Position numbers and translations under genes: made by a program. A DNA stretch of 64,000 bases from Pseudomonadota bacterium (GTDB taxonomy: Bacteria; Myxococcota_A; UBA796; CAJQPC01), in the NCBI GenBank assembly GCA_024228935.1, contig JAAESX010000320.1, positions 1-64,000 on the forward strand, read 5' to 3'. Below the pieces are notes generated by a model. It had not been told where the DNA came from. It ran no database searches and saw nothing but the letters and a program-made list of their open reading frames with translations. Of the stretch, positions 8,468-17,750 are shown piece by piece. How positions within the stretch are numbered: the stretch's first letter is position 1; every line of letters starts with the position of its first letter.

Positions 8468-9666
8468 TCGATGGTGATGGCGCCGCGGACCGCTTCGAGG
8501 GCCTCGCGAAGGCCCTTGTCGGCGTGGTGGAGCGTGACGAGCGGCTGGCCCTCGGTGACCGTGTCTCCCTTGTGCGCGTGGACCTCGAGGCCGACGCCGT
8601 GGTGGACCGGATCGGCAGCGCGAACGCGGCCTGCGCCGAGGACGAACGCCGCCTGACCGACGCCCAGCGCGTCACATCGCGTGACCGTGCCCGACCGGCC
8701 CGCGTGGACCACCTCGACCGTGCAGCCCGAGCCACGCAGACCGGCGGCCAGATCGCCTCCCTGGGCGTGGACCATGCGCTCGAAGACCTCGTAGGCGCGC
8801 CCGGTCGAGAGCACCGCGCGGGCCCCCTCGTCGTCCCCCGAGAGCAGACAGACGAGGTCGATGACGCTCTTGGGTCCGCGGCCCTGCAGGATGTCGATGG
8901 ACTCCTGGACCTCGAGCGCGTTGCCGACGGCCACGCCCAGCGGCTGCGACATGTCGGTGATGTGCGCGCTCGTGTCGAGCCCCGCGCCGCGACCCACGCG
9001 GACCAGGCTGTCGGCCAGCTTCCGTGCACGCGTCCGGTTCTTCATGAAGGCGCCGCTGCCGGCCTTCACGTCGAGGACGAGTCGGTCCAGGCCCTCGGCC
9101 AGCTTCTTGCTGAGGATCGACGCTGTGATGAGCGGGATCGAGGCGACCGTCGAGGTCTCGTCGCGCAAGCCGTAGAGGAAGGCGTCCGCCGGGCAGAGCT
9201 CGCCGGTCTGGCCGCTGATGAAGCAGCCGGCTTCCTGCAGGACCCCGCGGAGCTGGCCCTGGTCGAGGTCCGTCCGGTAGCCGGGGACGGCCTCGAGCTT
9301 GTCGAGCGTGCCCCCGGTGATGCCGAGCCCCCGGCCCGAGATCATGGGGACCTTGAAGCCCAGCGCGACCCAGACCGGCGCGAGGATCAGGCTGATCTTG
9401 TCGCCGACACCGCCGGTGCTGTGCTTGTCGATGAAGGGACCCTCGATGCCAGGCCAGGTCAGCATCGAGCCGGACTCGGTCATGGCGCGGGTCAGCGCCA
9501 CGGTCTCGCAGTCCTTCATGCCGTTGACGCACACGAACGCGAGCCACGCTGCGGCCTGGGCCCGGGTCACCGAGCCGTCGACGATGCCCGAGATGAGCTC
9601 CTCGATCTCGCGCTCGGAGTGGTCGCGGCCACACTTCTTGTCTTCGAGCAGCTTGTGGACGTCCAC
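8464..9666 (-). CDS. deoA: Thymidine/pyrimidine-nucleoside phosphorylase
   Basis: This 400-residue enzyme splits thymidine or deoxyuridine with phosphate into the base and deoxyribose-1-phosphate. The signature DKHSTGGVGDKISL (about residue 80) binds phosphate and sugar; the helical N-terminal domain, the phosphate-binding core and the C-terminal anti-parallel domain follow. It is slightly shorter than E. coli DeoA (440). The start is GTG at 9664-9666 with GGAGG five bases upstream; the open frame continues further but becomes antisense-like. The 11-bp gap to deoB and the four-base overlap with nupC indicate one operon. Whether it prefers thymidine or also accepts uridine cannot be told. Confidence 0.93.
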   Translation of the reverse strand: MDVHKLLEDKKCGRDHSEREIEELISGIVDGSVTRAQAAAWLAFVCVNGMKDCETVALTRAMTESGSMLTWPGIEGPFIDKHSTGGVGDKISLILAPVWVALGFKVPMISGRGLGITGGTLDKLEAVPGYRTDLDQGQLRGVLQEAGCFISGQTGELCPADAFLYGLRDETSTVASIPLITASILSKKLAEGLDRLVLDVKAGSGAFMKNRTRARKLADSLVRVGRGAGLDTSAHITDMSQPLGVAVGNALEVQESIDILQGRGPKSVIDLVCLLSGDDEGARAVLSTGRAYEVFERMVHAQGGDLAAGLRGSGCTVEVVHAGRSGTVTRCDALGVGQAAFVLGAGRVRAADPVHHGVGLEVHAHKGDTVTEGQPLVTLHHADKGLREALEAVRGAITIE

Positions 9667-9677
9667 GGAACCCTCCA

Positions 9678-10832
9678 CTAGAGCCTCGGCAGGAAGCTCT
9701 CGCCGGCTCCGGGGCGTTCCGCCTCGAACCAGTGCGAGATGGTCGCGCCGATGTCCGCCATCGTCGAGCGCGTGCCGATGTCGTTCCCTCGCCCATCGCG
9801 ATGCCAGGCGAGGATGGGCACGTACTCGCGCGTGTGGTCGGTGCCGGCGTGGGTGGGGTCGCAGCCGTGGTCGGCCGTGAAGATGAGCAGGTCGCGACGA
9901 CCCATGCGGTCGAGGATGGCCGGGACACGCTTGTCGAACTCGACCAGCGCATCCGCGTACCCCTGCGGGTTGCGGCGGTGGCCGTAGAGCATGTCGAAGT
10001 CGACCAGGTTCGCGAAGATGAGGCCCTTGTGCTGGTGGTCGAGCCGGTCCAGCAGGGCCTGGGTGATCTCCGCGTTGTGCGGAGCCTTGATGCCCTCGCT
10101 GAAGCCGCGGTCCCCGAAGATCGACTTCACCTTGCCGATCGAGGTGGTCGCCCAGCCTGCACCCTTCAGGATGTCGACCACGGTCTGCTTCGGAGGCCGA
10201 CGGGCGAAGTCGCGGCGCCCCGGACTGCGCACCCAGGCGCCGGGCTCGCCGACGAACGGGCGCGCGATGACCCGAGCGACGCCGTAGGGCGAGACGATGC
10301 GGTAGGCGTCCTCGCACCAGTCGTAGAGCGTGTCGAGGTCGACGACGTCCTCGTGCGCGGCCACCTGGAAGACCGAGTCCGCCGAGGTGTAGACGATGGG
10401 CTTGCCACTGGCGACGTGCTCGGAGCCGAGCTCGTCGAGGATGACGGTGCCGCTGGCCTTGACGTTCCCCAGGATGCCGCGCCCGATCTCGCCGACGAAC
10501 GCGTCGATGATCTCGGGGGGGAAGCCGTCCGGGAACTCCATGAAGCGCTCGTCGACGGGGACTCCAGCCATCTCCCAGTGCCCGGAGATGGTGTCCTTTC
10601 CGTCCGAGGCGATCGCGGCCTTGCCGTACCCCGCAGCGGGCTTCTTCACCGGCTCGAGTCCGAGGACCGGCCGGATGTTCGCGAGACCGAGCCGCTGGAG
10701 GTGGGGAAGCTCCAGGCCTCCGACCGCCTCGGCCACATGCCCGAGCGTGTCGGAGCCTGCGTCTCCCCAGGACTCGGCGTCGGGCATGGCGCCCACGCCC
10801 AGGGAGTCGAGGACGACGAGGGTGCAGCGCAT
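9678..10832 (-). CDS. deoB: Phosphopentomutase
   Basis: The 384-residue enzyme moves phosphate between C1 and C5 of deoxyribose or ribose, linking nucleoside phosphorolysis to the aldolase. It belongs to the alkaline phosphatase superfamily. Metal ligands are visible in VVLDSLGVGAMPDA at the N-terminus and in the C-terminal DHGCDPTHAGTDHTREYVP motif; the phosphorylated Thr lies in the SADSVFQVAAHE region typical of DeoB. ATG at 10832 overlaps the deoC stop by one base (TGATG), so translation is coupled. The length is near that of E. coli DeoB (407). Confidence 0.95.
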   Translation of the reverse strand: MRCTLVVLDSLGVGAMPDAESWGDAGSDTLGHVAEAVGGLELPHLQRLGLANIRPVLGLEPVKKPAAGYGKAAIASDGKDTISGHWEMAGVPVDERFMEFPDGFPPEIIDAFVGEIGRGILGNVKASGTVILDELGSEHVASGKPIVYTSADSVFQVAAHEDVVDLDTLYDWCEDAYRIVSPYGVARVIARPFVGEPGAWVRSPGRRDFARRPPKQTVVDILKGAGWATTSIGKVKSIFGDRGFSEGIKAPHNAEITQALLDRLDHQHKGLIFANLVDFDMLYGHRRNPQGYADALVEFDKRVPAILDRMGRRDLLIFTADHGCDPTHAGTDHTREYVPILAWHRDGRGNDIGTRSTMADIGATISHWFEAERPGAGESFLPRL

Positions 10833-11686
10833 CAGTAGGCGCCCTTGCCCTGACCCCCGGTCACGATGGCGATCGACGCCGACGCACCCAGGCGGGTGGC
10901 GCCGGCCTTGATCATGCTCGCCGCGTCTTCGGCGCTGCGCACACCCCCGCTCGCCTTCACGCCCAGATCCGGGCCGACTACCTGACGCATCAGGGCGATG
11001 TCTTCGGCGGTCGCACCGCCACCGCCGAAGCCGGTCGAGGTCTTCACGAACGCCGCGCCGGCGGCCTTGGACAGCGCACAGGCCGCGATCTTCTCTTCGC
11101 GCGAGAGCATCTTCGTCTCGAGGATGACCTTGACCGGGCGTCCCTGGGCGGCCTTGACCACGGCCCGGATGTCGTTGAGGACGAGGTCGTGGTCGCCGGA
11201 CTTGAGCGCGCCGATGTTCACGACCATGTCGATCTCTTCGGCCCCGAGGCGGATGGCCTCGCGGGTCTCGGCGGCCTTGGCGGTCGTCACGGCGGCGCCG
11301 AGCGGGAACCCGACGACGCAGATCGCCATCGTGCGGCTGCCGCGCAGCATCTGGACCGCGAGCGGCAGCCAGGTGGTGTTGATGCAGACGCTGGCGAAGC
11401 CGTACTCGACGGCCTCGCGGCACACCCGCTCGATGTCCGCGCGGGTCGCATCGGGCTTGAGCATCGTGTGGTCGATCATGCGAGCGAGGCCTTCGCTCTC
11501 CTTGCCGACGGTTCCGTCGCTGCCGACGCGCGAGACCACGTTCTGGGTCCAGCGCTTGAGGCTGCTCTGGTCGTTCCACGTGCCGCGCACTCCGGGGAGC
11601 GGGGGCACGGTCTCCTGCTGCATGCGCTCGCGGACTCGGGCCGCGATGGCCTCGACGAGAGCGTCCAGTTCCTTCGGATCCGACAA
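10832..11686 (-). CDS. deoC: Deoxyribose-phosphate aldolase
   Basis: DeoC cleaves deoxyribose-5-phosphate to acetaldehyde and glyceraldehyde-3-phosphate. The TIM-barrel core begins around residue 60 (LARMIDHTMLKPDAT), with VNIGALKSGD, the Schiff-base Lys in AFVKTSTGFG, and KASGGVRS. About 60 residues precede the core, an extension not found in short DeoC proteins but common in longer ones. The start is uncertain: TTG at 11686 (GAGG five bases upstream) precedes a coding-like helix, while an in-frame TTG at 11743 would add 19 unlikely residues. It is first of the deo genes, so regulation probably acts upstream of it. Confidence 0.92.
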   Translation of the reverse strand: MSDPKELDALVEAIAARVRERMQQETVPPLPGVRGTWNDQSSLKRWTQNVVSRVGSDGTVGKESEGLARMIDHTMLKPDATRADIERVCREAVEYGFASVCINTTWLPLAVQMLRGSRTMAICVVGFPLGAAVTTAKAAETREAIRLGAEEIDMVVNIGALKSGDHDLVLNDIRAVVKAAQGRPVKVILETKMLSREEKIAACALSKAAGAAFVKTSTGFGGGGATAEDIALMRQVVGPDLGVKASGGVRSAEDAASMIKAGATRLGASASIAIVTGGQGKGAY

Positions 11687-11752
11687 GGCGGCCTCGGGTT
11701 GGGGGCGGCGCCACCCTATCGCGCGCGCACCCTGTCGGCCCAACGGCGTGAA

Positions 11753-13079
11753 CTACTCGACGTACCCGAGCGCCTCGAGGGCGGTCAGGGCCTCCAGATC
11801 CATGCGCTCCTCCGAGCCCGCCGCGGCCACCAGCCAGCCCGACTCCAGGCGCTCGAGCGGTGCGGTCGTCGGCGCGCGGCCATACGCGTAGGCGAGCTCC
11901 TCGAGCACCACCCGCTCGGCCGTCACCGCCTCGGCCTGCTGGGCCGTCGGTGCCTCCAGCACGTCGTCCAGCGCCCAGCCGGTCCGCGCGTCGAGCACGT
12001 GATCCGTCGCCCACCAGTGGACGCTGGCCTCGGGCGCCTCGCCCATCTCGACGCGAACGGGGAGCGTGACGCGGTGACGCTTGCGAGCGCTCCAGGCCAC
12101 CTCGACGCGAGCGACCTCGCCCTCGAGCGCCACGTGAGCCGGCACCTGGACCCGCGCCACCATCTTGCGCGCGTCGCCCTCGGAGACCGACCCGATCTCG
12201 GCGGCCCAGCCCGTGGCCGTCGCGCGCCCGTCCACCTCCTCGTACCCGTAGACGTCGAGCAGCTCGACACCGGGGGCGAGCACGAGCTCGACCTCTGCGG
12301 CGCGCGCGGACTGGGTCCGAAGCCGGTCCAGCTGGTCGGTGAACGCGTCTGCGACCTCGGCGGGGTCGGACAGGTAGAGGTACTCGCCGCCCGTCGCGTC
12401 CGCGATGCCCATCAGCGAGCCCTGGTCGATGCCGGTACCCAGGCCGATGGCGCTCACCTCGATGCCCCCCAACGCGCGGGCGTCCTCGATGGGCTCTTGG
12501 GACCACTTGTGGCCGACGTTGGCCTGGCCGTCGCTCAGGAGGGAGGATCCGTTGAGGGGGCGAGTGCGGCGTCCGGTCACGGCTGCCTCCCGCGGCCTCG
12601 AGCGCGGCCTGGATGTTGGTGTTCCCGTGAGCTTTGAGCTGGTCGACGGCGGCCAGGACCTCGTCGGGACGCCCCCGATGGAGGACCTCGTACGCCTTGC
12701 CGCTGAACGCGATGACCGACACCCGGTCCTCGGGCTGGAGCTCCTCGACCAGGCGCGCGACGGCGGCCCGCGCGTCGCGGAGACGGGCGCCAGCCATGCT
12801 CCCGGAGACGTCGATGGCGAGCACGAGTTCGACGGGCTGTGAGGCCTCGATGGGCGCGAGGCCCGCCAGCTCGACGACGATGTACCGCTCGCTCGGCCCG
12901 TCGACGACGCTTCGGTCCAGGCCAGCGCGCACCCCCAGCGTGGCCCGCTGGATGGAGGCCGGCGCCGGTCCGGTGTCGACGGCGACGGCGACCGCCTCGG
13001 GCGGCTCCAGGTCGGGGGCGACGAGGCTGGCGAGGGCGGCGCTCGCGCCGAGGAAGACGGTCAGGTGGAATCGCTGCAT
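11753..13079 (-). pseudogene. VWA-domain exported protein broken by a +1 frameshift
   Basis: The N-terminal half (from ATG 13079) has a signal-like segment and a VWA domain with MIDAS motif DVSGSM and RVSVIAFSG. It goes out of frame near 12541-12543. The C-terminal half continues in another frame with LLSDGQANVG, then GTGIDQGSLMGIADATGGEY, down to 11753. Removing one base from the GGG at 12541-12543 rejoins them into about 441 residues and restores a typical ILLLSDGQANVG strand. VWA proteins of this sort bind partners through a metal ion; the role is unknown. A sequencing or assembly error is as likely as true inactivation. It lies just upstream of deoC on the same strand. Confidence 0.8.
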
Positions 13080-13174
13080 GGGACCTCCGGGAGCACCCAC
13101 CTTCGACCGCCCCGATGGCGTTCTCCGGGGGGCCACGACCCGAGTCCGAGCAGCGTCTGTGCAAGCATCCGCCG

Positions 13175-14578
13175 ATGGCCGTCCGACGCTCCGGGATCCG
13201 CTTCCAGATCAGCCTGCTGCTGCTTCTGTCCGCGCTCAACGGCATCTTCCTGCTCACCGTCATCGTCGGCCTGTTCGCGTCGGACCCGACCAGCGTCTCG
13301 GCCGAGGTCGAGGACGGCATCCTGAGCGTGCTGCTCGTCTGGGTGGCCCTCTTCACGCTGGTCACCGTCTTCAGCGCGTTCCGCCTCCAGAAGAGCCTGT
13401 CGGACCCCATGGCCATGCTCTCGGACGCGGCCCGGCGCGTGGCCGGCGGCGAGCTCGATCGGGCCATCCCTGTCCAGCAGGGCGCCGACGAGCTGAGGGA
13501 CCTGTCGGGCTCGCTCGAGTCCATGCGGCAGAACCTGGTGTCGTCCATCGACGAGCTCGACGACCAGAACAAGACCGTGACCGCCATGCTCGACGCCCTG
13601 CGTGACGGCGTCCTGCTGGTCGACGAGAAGCACCGGGTGGAGTCCTGGAACCCGGCGGCCGAGTACGTCCTGGAGCAAGGTGAGTACCCCCGGGTGCGCG
13701 AAGGGCAGCGCATCGACCAGCTGCTGCAGTTCGACGCGAGCCTGTTCTCGGACCAGCCCTCCCAGACCGAGCAGGACCGGGAGACCGCGCGCGGCTCGTT
13801 CCACCTCTCCGTGCACATCCAGCCGCTGCCCAAGGGCTGGGTCGTCGTCACCCGCGACGTCACCAAGGCCGTCGAGATCACGAACCTCAAGCAGGAGTTC
13901 ATGTCGGTCGTCACGCATGAGCTCAAGACGCCGCTGACGGCCATCCAGGGCTACACCCGCCTGCTGCTCATGGGCAAGGGCGGTGACCTGTCGCCCAAGC
14001 AGGCCGATCTGCTGACGCGCAGCCGCGAGCAGACGGGCGTGCTCTACAAGATGGTCAACGACCTGCTCGACGCCAGCCGGCTCGAGGGGGGCAACCTGGC
14101 CCTGGACATCGTCCCGACGGATCTCCCCGCCCAGGTCGAGGACGCCGTGAGCGCCTTCTCGGGCGAGGCCTTGCGGCGACGCGTCAAGCTCAGGCTCCGC
14201 AGCCAGCTGCTCCCGGGCTCGGTCGTCCAGGCCGACCCGATGCGGCTTCAGCAGATCCTCGGCAACCTGGTCCGGAACGCCATCAAGTTCACGGAGCAGG
14301 GCGGCAAGGTCACGCTGCACGCGCGCACCCATGGCGGCTTCGCCGTGCTCGCGATCGAGGACACGGGCCGCGGGATCCCGGAGGAGGCCCAGCGCCACCT
14401 CTTCGAGAAGTTCTTCCAGGTCGAGCGCGGCGACAAGCGCCTCTCCGGCGGCGCCGGGCTCGGCCTGTACATCGTGGACCAGCTCACTCGTGCCATGAAC
14501 GGGACGATCGAGGTACGGTCCGTCGTCGGGGAAGGCAGCACGTTCACGTTGCGCTTCCCTCTTGTGGAGGCACCGTGA
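13175..14578 (+). CDS. Membrane sensor histidine kinase (HAMP-PAS-HisKA-HATPase)
   Basis: The 467-residue kinase has two membrane helices (about 10-33 and 47-67) enclosing a very short periplasmic loop, then a HAMP-like linker (70-125), a PAS-like domain (135-230) and HisKA with phospho-acceptor His248 (VTHELKTPL). The HATPase domain follows with NAIKF (N box), DTGRGIP (G1), FEKFF (F box) and GAGLGL (G2). Such a short loop suggests it senses something in the membrane or cytoplasm. It overlaps the next gene as GTGA. That gene encodes an ATPase with a receiver domain, which is therefore its likely partner. It is divergent from the VWA gene. Confidence 0.93.
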   Translation: MAVRRSGIRFQISLLLLLSALNGIFLLTVIVGLFASDPTSVSAEVEDGILSVLLVWVALFTLVTVFSAFRLQKSLSDPMAMLSDAARRVAGGELDRAIPVQQGADELRDLSGSLESMRQNLVSSIDELDDQNKTVTAMLDALRDGVLLVDEKHRVESWNPAAEYVLEQGEYPRVREGQRIDQLLQFDASLFSDQPSQTEQDRETARGSFHLSVHIQPLPKGWVVVTRDVTKAVEITNLKQEFMSVVTHELKTPLTAIQGYTRLLLMGKGGDLSPKQADLLTRSREQTGVLYKMVNDLLDASRLEGGNLALDIVPTDLPAQVEDAVSAFSGEALRRRVKLRLRSQLLPGSVVQADPMRLQQILGNLVRNAIKFTEQGGKVTLHARTHGGFAVLAIEDTGRGIPEEAQRHLFEKFFQVERGDKRLSGGAGLGLYIVDQLTRAMNGTIEVRSVVGEGSTFTLRFPLVEAP

Positions 14579-17028
14579 TCGGCAGGCGGAAGATTGGCGA
14601 GATCCTGCAGGACCGCCAGGGGCTGCTCGATGACCTCCTGAAGCAGGCGCTGGAGCTCCAGCAGCTCGATCCCGGAACCAAGCTGGGCGTCGCGCTCGTG
14701 CGGATCGGAGCGGTCTCGGAAGAGGACGTGTCCGAGGCCCTCGCCGAGCAGCTGGGCATCGCCTACATCGACCCCACCGACGTGCTCGTCGACCCGTCCA
14801 TCGTCTGGAGGGTCAGCCGCTCGCTGGCCGAGCGACGACTGGCCATCGCCCTGTCCCAGAGCAAGGACGGCAGCGTGCTGATCGCGATGGCGGAGCCCCA
14901 GGACCACGAAACCGTGCGCGAGCTCGAGTTCGCGCTCGGCAAGCGGGTCGAGCCGGCCGCGGCCAGCCCCCAGCGCATCCGCCAGGCGATCGCCCGGCAC
15001 TACAGCGTCGAGGCCGTCGCCAGCCGCCTGCTCCGCGACGTCAAGCCGGAGATGCGCGAGCTGACGGTCACCCCGACCTACCTCGAGCTCGACGTCGCCA
15101 AGATCCAGCAGCACATCGAGCGCGGCGGAGCCCACGCCTACATCGACCTGGTCGACTTCCTGCTGATCAACGCCATCGAGCGCGGCGCCTCGGACATCCA
15201 CCTGGAGCCCCAGTCGGCCGGCATCCGCGTCCGCTACCGGATCGACGGCCTCCTGCGCGAGACGGTCACCCTCCCCGCCTGGACCCAGCAGCAGATCGTC
15301 GGTCGGATCAAGGTCGTCGCCCGCATGGACGTGGCGGAGAAGCGACGCCCCCAGGATGGCAAGGCCACGGCGACGCTCGGCGGGCGCCCCATCGACCTTC
15401 GCGTCGGCACGCTGCCCAGCCAGTACGGCGAGTCCATCGTCATCCGGATCCTCGATCCCGCGATGATCAAGACCAACCTCGGCGAGCTCGGTTGGCCTCC
15501 CGGTGCACTCCGCGCCTGGTACCGCCTCCTGTCGACGCCGCGCGGCATGCTCCTGGTCGTCGGCCCGACGGGCTCGGGCAAGTCGACCTCGCTGTACGCG
15601 AGCATCCACCGCCTGAACGGTGAGAACACCTCGATCGTCACGATCGAGGACCCCATCGAGTACACGCTCGAGGGCCTCACCCAGGTCCAGGTCAACGCCC
15701 GCGCGGGCATCACCTTCGCCTCCTCGATCAAGGCGATGCTGCGCCAGGACCCGAACGTCGTCGTCATCGGCGAGATCCGGGACGCCGAGACCGCCGAGGC
15801 CGCCGTCGACGCCGCGACCACGGGACACCTCGTCCTCTCCACGCTCCACACCAGCAACGCGGTCGCGGCCATCACGCGACTGCTCGATCTCAAGGTCGCG
15901 CCCTATCTGCTGTCGGATGCGCTGACCGGAATCGTCAGCCAGCGCCTGATGCGTCGGGTCTGTCCCGACTGCTCGGTGCCCTCGACGCCGGCGCCCGAGG
16001 AGTGGGAGCGGCTGGGCATGCCCGACATCAAGCTCGGGGACGCCACGCGACGCCCGGGGCCTGGCTGTCCGACGTGCCAGTACATGGGCTACTCGGGCCG
16101 CTTCGGCATCTTCGAGCTCCTGCCGTTCAACCGAGAGATCGGTCAGATGGTCCAGGACGGCGCGACCGAGACCGAGCTGTGGAACCACGCCATCGGCGAT
16201 GGCCTGGTCACGCTGCTCGAGGACGCCATCCAGAAGGTGCGCACGGGCCGGACGACGCTCGAGGAGGTCGCTCGCGTGGTGCCCACCTCGGACTACCCGC
16301 GTGCCGTCCTGCAGCACATCGTCCGGAAGCTCCGCGCTGCGGTCCCCGAGGGCGTTCGTGACGAGAGCACGGCGGACTCGGTCAGCCTGCTGAGCGTCGA
16401 GGGCCAGATCGTCGAGCAGGACGACTTCGACGACGAGGTCTGGGACGACCCGCCCGAGATCATCGCCCGCGCACCGACGAAGGAGCTCACCGAGGACAGG
16501 TCCCTGGACGAGCCGGTCGAGATCGCCGCGCCGACGCCGATCAGCACGCCGCCGGCCGCGGCGGACGTGCCCGAGCCGGCAGCGCTCCTGGCCGAGCCTC
16601 CCCCGACCAAGGAGGCCCCGGTGGTCCTCCCCGTCCGCCAGCCGAAGACGGGACGCCCGACCATCCTCATCGTCGACGACGCGGACGAGATCCTGCAGCT
16701 CGTCGGGATGACGCTCGAGGACGACTACGACATCCGTACGGCGACCGACGGCATCGAGGCCCTCGAGTCCGTCGCCGAGCAGCGCCCTGACATGCTGGTG
16801 CTCGACGTGATGATGCCGCGGAAGACCGGGTACGAGGTCTGCACCGAGATGAAGGCGAACCCCGAGCTGCGGGACATCCCGGTGCTCATGCTGAGCGCCC
16901 GCGGTGAGACCTCCGCGGTGAAGAAGGGCTTCTACGCCGGCGCCGACGACTACCTGCCGAAGCCGTTCGACCCCGAGGAGCTGCTGCTCCGCACGAAGGC
17001 CCTCCTCCGTCGCAGCGGCTGGTTCTAG
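14575..17028 (+). CDS. GspE/PilB-type secretion ATPase fused to a response-regulator receiver
   Basis: The 817-residue protein has an MshEN-like N-terminal domain (1-140), the N2 domain and RecA-like ATPase core (about 150-560) with Walker A GPTGSGKST near residue 330, and the tetra-Cys zinc motif of the family (CPDC near 463 and CPTC near 500). A Pro/Ala/Glu-rich linker (600-690) leads to a complete receiver domain (695-815). Receiver residues are intact: paired acidic residues in VDDADE, phospho-acceptor Asp744 in LVLDVMMP, and Lys in PKPFD. GspE/PilB ATPases power type II secretion or type IV pilus extension. Here phosphorylation by the overlapping kinase could set motor activity directly. 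GTG start overlaps the kinase stop. Confidence 0.93.
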   Translation: MIGRRKIGEILQDRQGLLDDLLKQALELQQLDPGTKLGVALVRIGAVSEEDVSEALAEQLGIAYIDPTDVLVDPSIVWRVSRSLAERRLAIALSQSKDGSVLIAMAEPQDHETVRELEFALGKRVEPAAASPQRIRQAIARHYSVEAVASRLLRDVKPEMRELTVTPTYLELDVAKIQQHIERGGAHAYIDLVDFLLINAIERGASDIHLEPQSAGIRVRYRIDGLLRETVTLPAWTQQQIVGRIKVVARMDVAEKRRPQDGKATATLGGRPIDLRVGTLPSQYGESIVIRILDPAMIKTNLGELGWPPGALRAWYRLLSTPRGMLLVVGPTGSGKSTSLYASIHRLNGENTSIVTIEDPIEYTLEGLTQVQVNARAGITFASSIKAMLRQDPNVVVIGEIRDAETAEAAVDAATTGHLVLSTLHTSNAVAAITRLLDLKVAPYLLSDALTGIVSQRLMRRVCPDCSVPSTPAPEEWERLGMPDIKLGDATRRPGPGCPTCQYMGYSGRFGIFELLPFNREIGQMVQDGATETELWNHAIGDGLVTLLEDAIQKVRTGRTTLEEVARVVPTSDYPRAVLQHIVRKLRAAVPEGVRDESTADSVSLLSVEGQIVEQDDFDDEVWDDPPEIIARAPTKELTEDRSLDEPVEIAAPTPISTPPAAADVPEPAALLAEPPPTKEAPVVLPVRQPKTGRPTILIVDDADEILQLVGMTLEDDYDIRTATDGIEALESVAEQRPDMLVLDVMMPRKTGYEVCTEMKANPELRDIPVLMLSARGETSAVKKGFYAGADDYLPKPFDPEELLLRTKALLRRSGWF

Positions 17029-17037
17029 AGGGCCTCG

Positions 17038-17685
17038 CTAGCAGCCGTAGGGGTACATCCAGGCGGTGGCGTCGACGCCGCCGTCCACCCCACTGCCCTC
17101 GCCCCAGACCCAGCCGAAGCTCTCGGCTCCGCGCATGGCCTCGCCCCAGAACCGGGTGTCGCCGTCCTCGAACGTCTCGCGCGTGGCGTCGACGGTGATG
17201 TCCCCGCCCGCGTCGGGAATCGTCAGGTGCACACTGCTCTCGGTGTAGGTCCCGTAGTGGCCGTCCTCGGAGCTCACGACCCCGTCGGTCCAGGTCTCGG
17301 CCAGATGGTGGCTCGCCACGGCGAACCAGCCCTCCCCTTCCCCGAACGACGTCTCGAGGCCGTACATCGCGACGGCCTCGTCCTCGAAGCCGCCGTAGCC
17401 CTCGACGACGCGTCCCTCGTCCCCCTCGTGGACCCAGCCGAACAAGGAGCCCGGCTCACCGCCCCACTCGGCGACCTGGCCGTCCAGGTAGAACCCGTCC
17501 TCTTCCTGCCACGTGAGCTCGGCTTCGAGCCAGCCCGTGCGCCCGTCCGACTCCCACTCGCCCTCGAGCGCGGTGTCGTCGAGCGTGTACCCGAACCACA
17601 GGGCGCAGTCCGGGACCGGCTCGGTCTCGTGGTGGTCGGGTTCGTGGTCGTAGCGAACACATGCGAGCGACAGGAGCAAGGTCAT
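17038..17685 (-). CDS. Hypothetical lipoprotein, Trp/Gly/Glu-rich
   Basis: This 215-residue protein is not recognised. ATG at 17685 gives MTLLLSLAC, a very short lipoprotein signal with the acceptor Cys at position 9. An in-frame ATG at 17751 would add 22 residues but would overlap the start of the opposite gene. The mature part is acidic and rich in Trp, Gly and Glu, with repeating aromatic and acidic stretches (GWFAVASHH, GWVWGEG) suggesting a beta-rich fold. It ends in YPYGC. It converges with the ATPase-receiver gene, ten bases apart. Confidence 0.65.
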   Translation of the reverse strand: MTLLLSLACVRYDHEPDHHETEPVPDCALWFGYTLDDTALEGEWESDGRTGWLEAELTWQEEDGFYLDGQVAEWGGEPGSLFGWVHEGDEGRVVEGYGGFEDEAVAMYGLETSFGEGEGWFAVASHHLAETWTDGVVSSEDGHYGTYTESSVHLTIPDAGGDITVDATRETFEDGDTRFWGEAMRGAESFGWVWGEGSGVDGGVDATAWMYPYGC

Positions 17686-17750
17686 GCCACCAATATGCCT
17701 CGGAATGGGGTATGTAGCCTTCGTTTCAGGGCACCACCCTCGGAGGATCA

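Noticed and set aside
9678..13136. One giant minus-strand protein of 1152 codons
   Set aside because: It is an accident of open frames: it contains the N-terminal VWA half, then a deoC shadow, then deoB. The deoB start at 10832 overlaps the deoC stop as expected.
14575..17028. Two neighbouring genes, ATPase and response regulator, joined by error
   Set aside because: The linker is continuous coding sequence without internal stop or frame change, and the receiver shares the frame, so a true fusion is more likely.
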